DNA from: an uncultured Burkholderiales bacterium
GTDB lineage: Bacteria > Pseudomonadota > Gammaproteobacteria > Burkholderiales > Burkholderiaceae_C
Assembly: GCA_943908475.1 (NCBI GenBank)
Contig: CALTTG010000058.1
Span: 1 to 14,085 of the forward strand
DNA: 14,085 nt
Direction of reading: 5' to 3'
The notes beneath the pieces were generated by a model. That model did not search any database. It was not told the DNA's origin and saw only the letters and a list, made by a program, of their open reading frames with translations. Of this stretch, positions 1 to 7,305 are shown piece after piece (positions within the stretch are counted from its first letter, which is position 1; the number at the start of each line of letters is the position of its first letter). Both the position numbers and the translations under genes were made by a program.

Positions 1-296
1 ACGTTGTAGCCGCCCACCATGGTGCCCAGCAGCTCGGTGGCCTTGGCCTTGGAGATCAGGGCCACGGTGATGTCGCCGTGTGCCACGGCCGACAGGAAGG
101 AAGCCTTGACCTTGGCAGCGTCGTCCACGCCGGGCGGCACGCGGTGGGTCAGCAGGTCCAGCAGGAAGGCGTCTTCGCCAGCGGGTGGGTTCTTGATCAG
201 TTCGATCAGCTCGGCAACTTGCTGAGCAGACAGAGCCAGAGGGGGGATGCCGAGGGCAGCGCGCTCAGCAACGTGTTGGCGATAGGCTTGCAACAT
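1..296 (-). CDS. acnB: Aconitate hydratase B, N-terminal part (cut by window edge)
   Basis: This is the first 98 codons of a bifunctional aconitase B / 2-methylisocitrate dehydratase, reading off the left edge. The protein starts MLQAYRQHVAERAALGIPPL and continues with LSAQQVAELIELIKNPP and LTHRVPPGVDDAAKVKASFL, which is the characteristic HEAT-like N-terminal domain of AcnB; the Fe/S-binding catalytic domains lie outside the window. The start ATG is supported by an AGGTG ribosome binding site about seven bases upstream. AcnB interconverts citrate and isocitrate in the TCA cycle. It is also known to hydrate 2-methyl-cis-aconitate to 2-methylisocitrate, which is the step an AcnD/PrpF-type methylcitrate cycle lacks. 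Its position downstream of the prp genes on the same strand therefore makes biochemical sense. A likely terminator and a 230-base gap with its own operator candidate suggest it is transcribed separately from prp. Confidence 0.95.
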   Translation of the reverse strand, partial: MLQAYRQHVAERAALGIPPLALSAQQVAELIELIKNPPAGEDAFLLDLLTHRVPPGVDDAAKVKASFLSAVAHGDITVALISKAKATELLGTMVGGYN

Positions 297-368
297 GGTG
301 TTCACCTGGAGTGGATGAGGACGGGACGGGGTTCCCCGCGATGGTGCGGGTTCACGGCCTGGGCCTGA

Positions 369-382
369 GTCTTATACAAGAC
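369..382. promoter_or_regulatory. Palindromic operator candidate upstream of acnB
   Basis: GTCTTATACAAGAC is an inverted repeat with 5-bp arms (GTCTT/AAGAC) around a four-base AT-rich centre, about 75-90 bases upstream of the acnB start. On the acnB strand the centre reads TTGTATAAGA, so it overlaps a TATAAG sequence that could be a -10 element. Short palindromes of this shape are typical of GntR-family repressor sites. The link to a TCA-cycle regulator is inference. Confidence 0.4.
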
Positions 383-427
383 TTGAGCAACCGATATTGT
401 CGCGCAGTTTCGGCTTTCGAGGCAGTT

Positions 428-454
428 TTTGAACCCTCGCATCAGGGTTTCAAA
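428..454. repeat. Imperfect inverted repeat in acnB upstream region
   Basis: TTTGAACCCT and AGGGTTTCAAA form a 10-bp stem with one bulged base and a six-base spacer. No T-run follows on either strand, so it is not a standard intrinsic terminator. It could be a binding site or a transcript hairpin; nothing in the sequence decides which. Confidence 0.4.
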
Positions 455-483
455 GCGATATTCGTGCCCACCAGACGCGAAAT

Positions 484-502
484 AGGCCCCGGTCAGGGGC
501 CT
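484..502 (-). terminator. Likely intrinsic terminator after the exported-protein gene
   Basis: AGGCCCC and GGGGCCT form a perfect 7-bp GC-rich stem with a five-base loop. It lies about 25 bases past the stop codon of the 173-aa gene in that gene's direction and is followed by ATTTCG. The T-run is weak, but position and stem strength fit a terminator. If it works, the prp transcript ends here and acnB is independent. Confidence 0.55.
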
Positions 503-526
503 GTGCGCAACGGGCGGGCGACAAAC

Positions 527-1048
527 TCAGTTCAGTGCCGAGGGTTGCGGGTTGGCGCGCAGGTGCTCTTCGGCTGCGCGCTGGGTGTCGTGGACGCAGG
601 CGTCGACCATGCGGCGACCACTTTTGGTGTCCATCAGCATCGATTTGGTCAGGATCTGGAGCAGCAAGGTCTTGCCCTTGACGTCTTCCAGTCGCACGGC
701 ACCGGTGCTGGACACGACGGGCTTCATCACCCAACTCTGTTTGGCCAGTTTGAGGGTGACATAACCTTGCACGGCATGGCGCGCCACATCAATGGACTTG
801 CCGAATTCGCAGCCATAGCGGCCGGTGAGCACACGCTCGACCGCGGCCAGTTGCTCGGCCGTGGCTTCGGGCAGTGCCGCAGCCTTGGTGGCCGACGCTG
901 CCTTGGTGCGGGTGGCGTGGGCCATCTGGGGGGCCAGTGCGGCGGCGGTCATGCCGACCATGAGCCCCACGCTTAGGGCCAGGGTGCGGATGCGCTGGTG
1001 GTGATTGAGGTGGTCTTGCATGAGGAGGGGCCTTGTCTCAAAGGTCAT
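527..1048 (-). CDS. Predicted exported protein of unknown function
   Basis: I do not recognise this 173-residue protein. The N-terminus carries arginines and then a hydrophobic stretch (about residues 22-40, TLALSVGLMVGMTAAALA) ending in a signal-peptidase-like AHA at 43-45, so the protein is probably exported to the periplasm. The mature part begins with an Ala/Lys/Thr-rich linker, then a basic folded-looking domain containing RYGCEFGKSIDVARHAVQGY and later VDACVHDTQRAAEEHL. It has just two cysteines (C80, C151), which could form a disulfide. The chosen ATG at 1048 keeps the whole signal peptide; an in-frame ATG at 1021 would give 164 residues and an equally good signal. A longer upstream ORF runs into prpF and is not credible. 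The gene follows prpF on the same strand after 110 bases, so co-transcription with the prp genes is possible but not shown. Confidence 0.75.
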   Translation of the reverse strand: MTFETRPLLMQDHLNHHQRIRTLALSVGLMVGMTAAALAPQMAHATRTKAASATKAAALPEATAEQLAAVERVLTGRYGCEFGKSIDVARHAVQGYVTLKLAKQSWVMKPVVSSTGAVRLEDVKGKTLLLQILTKSMLMDTKSGRRMVDACVHDTQRAAEEHLRANPQPSALN

Positions 1049-1095
1049 GGGGTCCTGCCTGGGGGACAGGTGGGCCTGCCCGGGAGTGTGGTGTC

Positions 1096-1117
1096 GAGGG
1101 CAGTGTAATGTGCCCTC
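1096..1117. repeat. Inverted repeat between prpF and the exported-protein gene
   Basis: GAGGGCA and TGCCCTC are perfect 7-bp arms around an eight-base AT-rich spacer (GTGTAATG), in the 110-base gap after the prpF stop. There is no T-run, so a terminator call is weak. It may be an operator for the downstream gene or an mRNA-processing hairpin. Confidence 0.35.
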
Positions 1118-1158
1118 AACCCCCCCGGCATCCGGAAAGAACCCCTCCCGACCTTGTT

Positions 1159-2346
1159 TCAGAACGTATCGCCTGGCACGCGCACCCAGCCTTCCATCAC
1201 GATCCGGGCGCTGCGGCTCATGATGGCTTTCGTCACCGTCCACTGGCCGTTGACTTGGCTGGCCTGAGCGCCCACGCGCAGCGTGCCCGACGGGTGGCCG
1301 AAGCGCACGGCCTCGCGTTCGCCACCACCCGCCGCCAGGTTCACCAAGGTGCCGGGAATCGCCGCGGCGGTGCCGATGGCCACCGCGCAGGTGCCCATCA
1401 TGGCGTGGTGCAGCTTGCCCATCGACAGGGCGCGCACCAGCAGATCGACATCACCGGCTGCGATGGTCTTGCCGCTGGAGGCCGTGTAGGTGGTGGGCGG
1501 GGCCACGAAAGCGATCTTCGGTGTGTGCTGGCGGGTGGCGGCTTCCTCCGGGGTCTTGATCAGGCCCATGCGCAGGGCGCCGGCCACACGGATGGCCTCG
1601 AAGCGCTTGAGCGCCTCGGGGTCGGTGTTGATCTGCTCGCGCAACTCGGTGCCGGTGTGGCCGATGTCCTGAGCGTTGACGAACACGGTGGGGATGCCCG
1701 CCGTGATCATCGTGGCCTTGAACGTGCCCACACCAGGAACTTCCAGGTCGTCGACCAGGTTGCCCGTGGGGAACATCGAGCCGCCCTCATCGCCATCGTC
1801 GGAGGGGTCCATGAACTCCAGCACGATCTCGGCGGCGGGGAAGGTCACGCCATCGAGCTCGAAGTCGCCGGTTTCTTGCACCTGGCCGTTGGTCACCGGC
1901 ACATGGGCGATGATGGTTTTCTGGATGTTGGCCTGCCAGATGCGGATCACCGCCACACCGTTGTCAGGGATGCGAGCGGGGTCGACCAGACCGGCGTGAA
2001 TGGCAAACGCACCCGCCGCGGTCGACAGGTTGCCGCAGTTGCCCGACCAGTCCACGAAGGGCTTGTCGATCGAGACCTGGCCGTAGAGGTAATCCACGTC
2101 ATGGTCGGGCACGCTGGCCTTGGACAGGATCACGCACTTGGATGTGGACGACGTGGCGCCGCCCATGCCGTCGATGTGAGCCCCGTAGGGGTCGGGGCTG
2201 CCGATCACCCGCATGAAGAGCTTGTCGCGCGCTTCACCGGGTTGCTGGCACGCGGCGGGCAAGTCTTCCAGGCGGAAGAACACGCCCTTGCTGGTGCCGC
2301 CACGGATGTAGGTGGCGGGGATTTTCACTTGTGCGGGATGAGCCAT
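1159..2346 (-). CDS. prpF: 2-methylaconitate isomerase / AcnD-accessory protein PrpF
   Basis: This 395-residue protein is PrpF, which works with AcnD in the variant methylcitrate cycle by isomerising the 2-methylaconitate that AcnD forms so that AcnB can hydrate it. It has the two-lobed diaminopimelate-epimerase-like fold family signature: the N-terminal IPATYIRGGTSKGVFF, HIDGMGGATSSTSKCVIL, VDWSGNCGNLSTAAGAFAI, and near the C-terminus GKLHHAMMGTCAVAIGTAAAIPG. K70 and C104 sit where the proposed active-site Lys and Cys of characterised PrpF are expected. The start at 2346 (MAHPAQ) was preferred over an ATG 18 bases upstream because AAGGAG lies six bases before it. It follows acnD after 142 bases containing a palindromic repeat. 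Length is normal for the family. Confidence 0.96.
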   Translation of the reverse strand: MAHPAQVKIPATYIRGGTSKGVFFRLEDLPAACQQPGEARDKLFMRVIGSPDPYGAHIDGMGGATSSTSKCVILSKASVPDHDVDYLYGQVSIDKPFVDWSGNCGNLSTAAGAFAIHAGLVDPARIPDNGVAVIRIWQANIQKTIIAHVPVTNGQVQETGDFELDGVTFPAAEIVLEFMDPSDDGDEGGSMFPTGNLVDDLEVPGVGTFKATMITAGIPTVFVNAQDIGHTGTELREQINTDPEALKRFEAIRVAGALRMGLIKTPEEAATRQHTPKIAFVAPPTTYTASSGKTIAAGDVDLLVRALSMGKLHHAMMGTCAVAIGTAAAIPGTLVNLAAGGGEREAVRFGHPSGTLRVGAQASQVNGQWTVTKAIMSRSARIVMEGWVRVPGDTF

Positions 2347-2352
2347 GCACTG

Positions 2353-2358
2353 CTCCTT
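2353..2358 (-). promoter_or_regulatory. Shine-Dalgarno site deciding the prpF start
   Basis: AAGGAG on the minus strand lies six bases before the ATG at 2346. It fixes the start there rather than at the in-frame ATG at 2364, which the site would follow. Confidence 0.8.
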
Positions 2359-2458
2359 CAACAATCAAAAAAGGTCGAAGCGCGCGAGAGGTCGCACCGC
2401 TCCGGCCTGCTGATCCAGCGGCAGCCGTGAATCCGGTTTGGCCGGTCCACTGGCTGCG

Positions 2459-2472
2459 CCCCCTCGAGGGGG
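2459..2472. repeat. CCCCCTCGAGGGGG palindrome between acnD and prpF
   Basis: A perfect 14-bp palindrome flanked by GCG and AGGCGC lies 16 bases beyond the acnD stop. The surrounding GC-rich text (GGCTGCGCC before, GGCGCCTCGGGG after) can fold in more than one way. I recall similar CCCCCTCGAGGGGG-centred intergenic elements as common in Comamonadaceae genomes, so this is probably a dispersed REP-like element. It may also act as a transcript hairpin inside the operon. The family assignment is from memory. Confidence 0.55.
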
Positions 2473-2488
2473 AGGCGCCTCGGGGTGG

Positions 2489-5092
2489 TCAACGATTCGC
2501 GGCCAGGAAGTCCTGAGCGAAGCGTTGCAACACGCCGCCCGCTTCGTACACCGACACTTCTTCTGCCGTGTCCAGGCGGCAGGTCATGGGCACCTTGACC
2601 ACGTCACCACTCTTGCGGGTGATGACCAGGGTCAGGTCGGTGCGGGGCTTGAGGTCGCCTTCCACGTCAAAGGTTTCGGTGCCGTCCAGGCCCAGGGTCA
2701 GGCGGGTGGTGCCGGGCTTGAATTCCAGCGGCAGCACGCCCATGCCGATCAGGTTGGTGCGGTGGATGCGCTCGAAACCTTCGGCGGCAATGGCTTCCAC
2801 GCCCGCCAAGCGAACACCCTTGGCCGCCCAATCACGCGAAGAGCCCTGGCCGTAGTCGGCACCGGCCACGATGATCAGCGGCTGCTTGCGCTCGTAGTAG
2901 GTCTCCATGGCTTCCCACATGCGAACCACCTTGCCTTCGGGTTCGATGCGGGCGAGCGAGCCGGCCTTCACCTTGCCGTCGGCATCGCGCACCATCTCGT
3001 TCTTGAGCGTGGGGTTGGCGAAGGTGGCGCGCATGGCGGTCAGGTGGTCGCCACGGTGGGTGGCGTAGGAGTTGAAGTCCTCCTCGGGCAGGCCCATCTT
3101 GTGCAGGTACTCACCGGCGGCCGAGTTCATCAAGATCGCGTTGGAGGGCGACAGGTGGTCGGTGGTGATGTTGTCCGGCAGGATGGCCAGCGGGCGCATG
3201 CCCTTCAAGGTACGCGGGTTGGCAGCCAGCGCGCCCACGCCTTCCGTGTCCCAGTAGGGCGGGCGGCGGATGTAGGTGGACTGGGGGCGCCAGTCGTACT
3301 GCGGGCTCACCTTCACGCCATCGTCGGCCTTGATGGCAAACATGGGTTCGTACACGGCGCGGTACTGCTCGGGCTTGACAGCCGCCTTGACCACGGCATC
3401 GATCTCTTCGTCCGAGGGCCAGATGTCCTTCAGGCGGATTTCCTTGCCGTCCACCACCGTGAGCACGTCGTTTTCGATGTCAAAGCGGATGGTGCCCGCG
3501 ATGGCATAGGCCACCACCAGCGGAGGCGAGGCCAGGAAGGCTTGCTTGGCATAGGGGTGGATGCGGCCGTCGAAGTTGCGGTTGCCCGAGAGCACGGCGG
3601 TGGCGTACAGGTCGCGGTCGACGATTTCTTTTTGGATGACCGGATCGAGCGCGCCCGACATGCCGTTGCAGGTGGTGCAGGCAAAGGCCACGATGCCGAA
3701 GCCCAGCTTCTCCAGGTCGCCCAGCAGGTTGGCTTCCTTCAGGTACAGCTCGACGGCTTTGGAGCCAGGGGCCAGCGACGACTTCACCCAGGGCTTGCGC
3801 GTCAGGCCCAGCTTGTTGGCGTTGCGGGCCAGCAAGGCCGCCGCGATCACGTTGCGTGGGTTCGAGGTGTTGGTGCAGCTGGTGATCGCGGCGATGATCA
3901 CGGCGCCGTCAGGCATCTGGCCAGGGGTGTCTTCCCACTGGCCGGCGATGCCCTTGGCGGCCAGCTCGGACGTGGCCACGCGGGCGTGTGGGTTCGAGGG
4001 GCCCGCCATGTTGCGCACCACGCTCGACAGGTCGAACTCGAGGTTGCGCTCGTACACGGCATTGACCAGGCTGTCGGACCACAGGCCGGCCACCTTGGCG
4101 TAGGTTTCCACCAGTTTGACCTGTTCGGCGGAGCGGCCGGTCAGCGTCAGGTACTCCAGCGTCTGGTCGTCGATGCTGAACATGGCGGCGGTGGCGCCGT
4201 ATTCGGGGGCCATGTTCGAGATGGTGGCGCGGTCGCCGATGGTCAGCTTGGCCGCGCCTTCGCCGTAGAACTCCAGGTAAGCACCCACGACCTTGTTCTT
4301 GCGCAAGAACTCGGTCAGGGCCAGCACCACGTCGGTGGCGGTGATGCCGCTTTGGCGTTGGCCTGTGAGTTTGACGCCCACGATTTCAGGCAGGCGCATC
4401 CACGAGGCGCGGCCCAGCATCACGTTCTCGGCTTCCAGGCCACCCACGCCGATGGCGATCACGCCCAGCGCGTCCACGTGCGGGGTGTGCGAGTCGGTGC
4501 CGACGCAGGTGTCGGGGTAGGCCACGCCCTGGTCGGCATGGATCACCGGCGACATCTTCTCCAGGTTGATCTGGTGCATGATGCCGTTGCCCGCAGGGAT
4601 CACGTCCACGTTGGCGAAGGCCTTCTTGGTCCACTCGATGAAGTGGAAGCGGTCTTCGTTGCGGCGCTCCTCGATGTCGCGGTTCTTCTGGAAGGCGTCG
4701 GGGTCAAAGCCACCGCATTCCACGGCCAGCGAGTGGTCCACGATCAGCTGCACGGGCACCACGGGGTTCACCTTGGCCGGGTCGCCGCCTTCTTTGGCGA
4801 TGGCGTCGCGCAGGCCGGCCAGGTCCACCAGGGCCGTCTGGCCCAGGATGTCGTGGCAGGCCACGCGGGCGGGGAACCAGGGGAAGTCGTGGTCGCGCTT
4901 GCGCTCGATCAGCTGCGTGAGTGAGCGCGTCACGATGGCCGGGTCGGCCTTGCGCACGATGTTTTCAGCATGCACGCGCGAGGTGTACGGCAGGGTGGCC
5001 CAGGCGCCGGGCTGGATGGCTTCAACGGCGGCTTCGGTGTCGAAATAGTCCAGCGAGGTGCCGGGCAGGTTCTTGCGGTATTGGGTGTTCAT
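2489..5092 (-). CDS. acnD: Fe/S-dependent 2-methylcitrate dehydratase AcnD
   Basis: AcnD is an aconitase-A-like [4Fe-4S] enzyme that dehydrates 2-methylcitrate in place of PrpD; it needs PrpF to make a usable product. The 867-residue protein has the expected layout: an aconitase catalytic region with VDHSLAVECGG, TCVGTDSHTPHVDALGVI and the cluster ligands C406 (ITSCTNTSNPRN), C472 and C475 (ACTTCNGMSG), then a linker and a swivel domain carrying the active-site loop YGQGSSRDWAAKG (747-759). The N-terminus (MNTQYRKNLPGTSLDYFDT) is typical of AcnD rather than housekeeping AcnA. Assignment to AcnD is further fixed by its place between prpC and prpF. No good Shine-Dalgarno sequence precedes the ATG, and the gap to prpC holds a strong hairpin, so expression may be adjusted relative to prpBC. 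Confidence 0.96.
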   Translation of the reverse strand: MNTQYRKNLPGTSLDYFDTEAAVEAIQPGAWATLPYTSRVHAENIVRKADPAIVTRSLTQLIERKRDHDFPWFPARVACHDILGQTALVDLAGLRDAIAKEGGDPAKVNPVVPVQLIVDHSLAVECGGFDPDAFQKNRDIEERRNEDRFHFIEWTKKAFANVDVIPAGNGIMHQINLEKMSPVIHADQGVAYPDTCVGTDSHTPHVDALGVIAIGVGGLEAENVMLGRASWMRLPEIVGVKLTGQRQSGITATDVVLALTEFLRKNKVVGAYLEFYGEGAAKLTIGDRATISNMAPEYGATAAMFSIDDQTLEYLTLTGRSAEQVKLVETYAKVAGLWSDSLVNAVYERNLEFDLSSVVRNMAGPSNPHARVATSELAAKGIAGQWEDTPGQMPDGAVIIAAITSCTNTSNPRNVIAAALLARNANKLGLTRKPWVKSSLAPGSKAVELYLKEANLLGDLEKLGFGIVAFACTTCNGMSGALDPVIQKEIVDRDLYATAVLSGNRNFDGRIHPYAKQAFLASPPLVVAYAIAGTIRFDIENDVLTVVDGKEIRLKDIWPSDEEIDAVVKAAVKPEQYRAVYEPMFAIKADDGVKVSPQYDWRPQSTYIRRPPYWDTEGVGALAANPRTLKGMRPLAILPDNITTDHLSPSNAILMNSAAGEYLHKMGLPEEDFNSYATHRGDHLTAMRATFANPTLKNEMVRDADGKVKAGSLARIEPEGKVVRMWEAMETYYERKQPLIIVAGADYGQGSSRDWAAKGVRLAGVEAIAAEGFERIHRTNLIGMGVLPLEFKPGTTRLTLGLDGTETFDVEGDLKPRTDLTLVITRKSGDVVKVPMTCRLDTAEEVSVYEAGGVLQRFAQDFLAANR

Positions 5093-5140
5093 GGCAGTGG
5101 GGCGGGAACGGCAGGTTCAACGAGGCCAGGGTGCAAGGCA

Positions 5141-5164
5141 AAAGGGCACCCTGCGGTGCCCTTT
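5141..5164 (-). terminator. Strong hairpin between prpC and acnD (attenuator or processing site)
   Basis: AAAGGGCACC and GGTGCCCTTT are perfect 10-bp arms around a four-base loop, 11 bases past the prpC stop in the 83-base gap before acnD. On the transcribed strand the second arm ends in TTT followed by T, then GCCTTGC, so the U-run is short. This looks like a partial terminator or an mRNA-stabilising 3' hairpin rather than a full stop, because acnD and prpF must also be expressed. Confidence 0.6.
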
Positions 5165-5175
5165 GGGTGCGCTGC

Positions 5176-6339
5176 TTACTTGCGGTCTTTCAGCGGCACG
5201 AAGACCTGGTCTTCGGGGCCGGTGTAGTTGGCGCTCGGGCGAATGATCTTGCCGTCGATGCGTTGCTCGATCACGTGGGCCGACCAGCCGCTGGTGCGGG
5301 CGATCACGAACAGCGGGGTGAACATGTCGGTGGGCACGCCCATCATGTGGTAGCTCACGGCGCTGAACCAGTCCAAGTTCGGGAACATCTTCTTGATTTC
5401 CCACATCACCGATTCGAGGCGCTCGGCGATGTCGTACATCTTGGTGTTGTTCTGCTCGTCCGACAGGTCCTTGGCCACCTTCTTGATGACCACGTTGCGG
5501 GGGTCGCTCACGGTGTAGACGGGGTGACCGAAGCCGATCACGACTTCCTTCTTCTCGACGCGGGCGCGGATGTCGGCCTCGGCTTCGTCAGGCGTGTCGT
5601 AGCGCTTCTGGATCTCAAAAGCCACTTCGTTGGCGCCGCCGTGCTTGGGGCCGCGCAGGGCGCCGATGCCGCCGCACAGGGCCGAGTACATGTCAGAGCC
5701 GGTGCCGGCCACCACGCGCGAGGTGAAGGTCGAGGCGTTGAACTCGTGCTCGGCGTACAGGATCAGGCTGGTGTGCATGGCGCGCACCCAGCTGTCACGC
5801 GGCTTTTCGCCGTGCAGCAGGTGCAGGAAGTGGCCGCCGATCGAGTCGTCGTCGGTTTCCACGTCGATGCGCTTGCCGTTGTAGGCGAAGTGGTACCAGT
5901 ACAGCAGCATCGAGCCCAGGCAGGCCATCAGCTTGTCGGCGATGTCGCGGGCGCCGGGGTGGTTGTGGTCTTCCTTCTCGGGCTTGACGCAACCCAGCAC
6001 CGACACGCCCGTGCGCATCACGTCCATCGGGTGGCTCGAGGGGGGCAGTTGCTCCAGGGCGACCTTCACGGCGTGGGGCAGGCCACGCAGCGACTTCAGC
6101 TTGGCCTTGTAGCCGGCCAGTTCGGCCACGGTGGGCAGCTTGCCATGCACCAGCAGGTGGGCAATTTCTTCGAATTCGCAGGTGGTGGCGACATCGAGGA
6201 TGTCGTAGCCACGGTAGGCCAGGTCATTGCCGGTGCGGCCCACGGTGCACAGGGCGGTGTTGCCAGCGGCCGTGCCGGACAGGGCCACGGACTTCTTGGG
6301 CTTGAAACCAGGGGTGGTCGTTTCTGGGGTGGCGCTCAT
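5176..6339 (-). CDS. prpC: 2-methylcitrate synthase
   Basis: PrpC condenses propionyl-CoA with oxaloacetate to give 2-methylcitrate, the entry step of the cycle. The 387-residue protein is a citrate-synthase-family enzyme. The three catalytic residues are visible by family pattern: H233 in GPKHGGANE, H272 in GFGHPVYTVSDPR and D323 in NLDWFSAVSYHMMGVP. The short N-terminus without the GltA-type extension, and the C-terminal RPSANYTGPEDQVFVPL, match PrpC rather than housekeeping citrate synthase. The start at 6339 (MSATPETT) is preferred over one 21 bases upstream because AGGAG lies eight bases before it. It is 36 bases downstream of prpB and surely in the same operon. Confidence 0.97.
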   Translation of the reverse strand: MSATPETTTPGFKPKKSVALSGTAAGNTALCTVGRTGNDLAYRGYDILDVATTCEFEEIAHLLVHGKLPTVAELAGYKAKLKSLRGLPHAVKVALEQLPPSSHPMDVMRTGVSVLGCVKPEKEDHNHPGARDIADKLMACLGSMLLYWYHFAYNGKRIDVETDDDSIGGHFLHLLHGEKPRDSWVRAMHTSLILYAEHEFNASTFTSRVVAGTGSDMYSALCGGIGALRGPKHGGANEVAFEIQKRYDTPDEAEADIRARVEKKEVVIGFGHPVYTVSDPRNVVIKKVAKDLSDEQNNTKMYDIAERLESVMWEIKKMFPNLDWFSAVSYHMMGVPTDMFTPLFVIARTSGWSAHVIEQRIDGKIIRPSANYTGPEDQVFVPLKDRK

Positions 6340-6347
6340 GGTGGAGT

Positions 6348-6352
6348 CTCCT
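6348..6352 (-). promoter_or_regulatory. Shine-Dalgarno site deciding the prpC start
   Basis: AGGAG on the minus strand lies eight bases before the ATG at 6339. The in-frame ATG at 6360 lies upstream of this site and has no comparable site of its own. Confidence 0.75.
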
Positions 6353-6375
6353 GAAATCAATGAGGACTGGCGGGA

Positions 6376-7260
6376 TTACTTTTTGGCGGCGAACAGGGCG
6401 TCGAGCTTGCCCTCGAAGGCGTGGTAACCGATGCGGTCGTACAGCTCTTCGCGGGTTTGCATCAAGTCGATCACGTTGCGCTGGTGGCCGTCGCGTCGGA
6501 TGGCAGTGTAGACAGCTTCGGCGGCCTTGTTCATGGCGCGGAAGGCGCTCAAGGGGTAGAGCACCATGCCCACGCCGGTGGGGCGCAGGTCGTCGACGCT
6601 GAACAGCGGGGTCTTGCCGAACTCGGTGATGTTGGCCAGCACGGGCACCTTCACGGCGTCGACAAACTTTTTGTAGGTGTCCAGGTCGTAAGCGGCTTCG
6701 GCAAAGATGCCGTCGGCGCCGGCTTCCACACAGGCGATGGCGCGCTCGATGGCGGCGTCCACGCCGTGCACCTGGATGGCGTCGGTGCGGGCGATCAGGA
6801 AGAAGTCAGGGTCGGTCTTGGCATCGGCGGCGGCCTTGACGCGGTCCACCATTTCTTCGGTGGTGACGATTTCCTTGCCGGGGCGGTGGCCGCAACGCTT
6901 GGCACCCACCTGGTCTTCGATGTGGCAGGCGGCGGCGCCGGCCTTGATCAGGTTCTTGACCGTGCGCTCGATGTTGAAGGCACTGGGGCCGAATCCGGTG
7001 TCAATGTCGACCAGCAGGGGGGTGTCGCACACATCGGTGATGCGGCGCACGTCCACCAGCACGTCTTCCAGGCCGCTGATGCCCAGGTCGGGCAGACCCA
7101 GCGAACCGGCGGCCACGCCGCCACCCGACAGGTAGATGGCCTTGAAGCCCGCGCGTTGGGCCAGCAGGGCGTGGTTGGCATTGATGGTGCCCATCACCTG
7201 CAGGGGGGATTCTTCCTTCAGGGCCTGACGGAAACGTGCGCCCGGGGACAGATTGGCCAT
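6376..7260 (-). CDS. prpB: 2-methylisocitrate lyase
   Basis: PrpB cleaves 2-methylisocitrate to pyruvate and succinate, the last step of the methylcitrate cycle. The 294-residue length equals the family norm, and the protein belongs to the isocitrate lyase/PEP mutase superfamily. The active-site loop is KRCGHRPGK with C123, at the same number as the catalytic cysteine of E. coli PrpB. The Mg-binding region is present as D58 (GLPDLG) and D85/D87 (LLVDIDTGFG). GTINANHALLAQRAGFKAIYLSGGGVA is the usual PrpB N-terminal region. The ATG is preceded by GGAG eight bases upstream. It is the first gene of the leftward operon and lies about 34 bases downstream of the expected start of a sigma-54 promoter. 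Confidence 0.97.
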   Translation of the reverse strand: MANLSPGARFRQALKEESPLQVMGTINANHALLAQRAGFKAIYLSGGGVAAGSLGLPDLGISGLEDVLVDVRRITDVCDTPLLVDIDTGFGPSAFNIERTVKNLIKAGAAACHIEDQVGAKRCGHRPGKEIVTTEEMVDRVKAAADAKTDPDFFLIARTDAIQVHGVDAAIERAIACVEAGADGIFAEAAYDLDTYKKFVDAVKVPVLANITEFGKTPLFSVDDLRPTGVGMVLYPLSAFRAMNKAAEAVYTAIRRDGHQRNVIDLMQTREELYDRIGYHAFEGKLDALFAAKK

Positions 7261-7305
7261 GTGTGACTCTCCAGCGTGAATGTCGTGGTCGATGGGCCTT
7301 CAGAC

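Larger units (their letters stand above)
297..526. other. acnB upstream region
   Basis: This non-coding gap separates acnB from the exported-protein gene. Read in the direction of acnB it contains a likely terminator for the upstream gene (484-502), an imperfect inverted repeat (428-454), a palindrome with a TATAAG core (369-382), and a short GC hairpin (about 328-341) in the presumed acnB leader. I see no convincing short ORF in it. It probably holds the acnB promoter, but no clean -35/-10 pair with standard spacing could be assigned. Confidence 0.6.

Noticed and set aside
1033..2430. Long plus-strand open frame opposite prpF
   Set aside because: Low-complexity His/Gly/Ala/Arg-rich product typical of an antisense shadow of a GC-rich gene; PrpF on the minus strand is intact.
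2438..4924. Very long open frame on the plus strand opposite acnD
   Set aside because: High-GC antisense shadow: the product is His/Gly/Val/Ala-rich with no domain, and the opposite strand encodes a complete AcnD with all catalytic motifs.
4921..6354. Long plus-strand open frame opposite prpC
   Set aside because: Antisense shadow of the conserved methylcitrate synthase gene; no recognisable domain.
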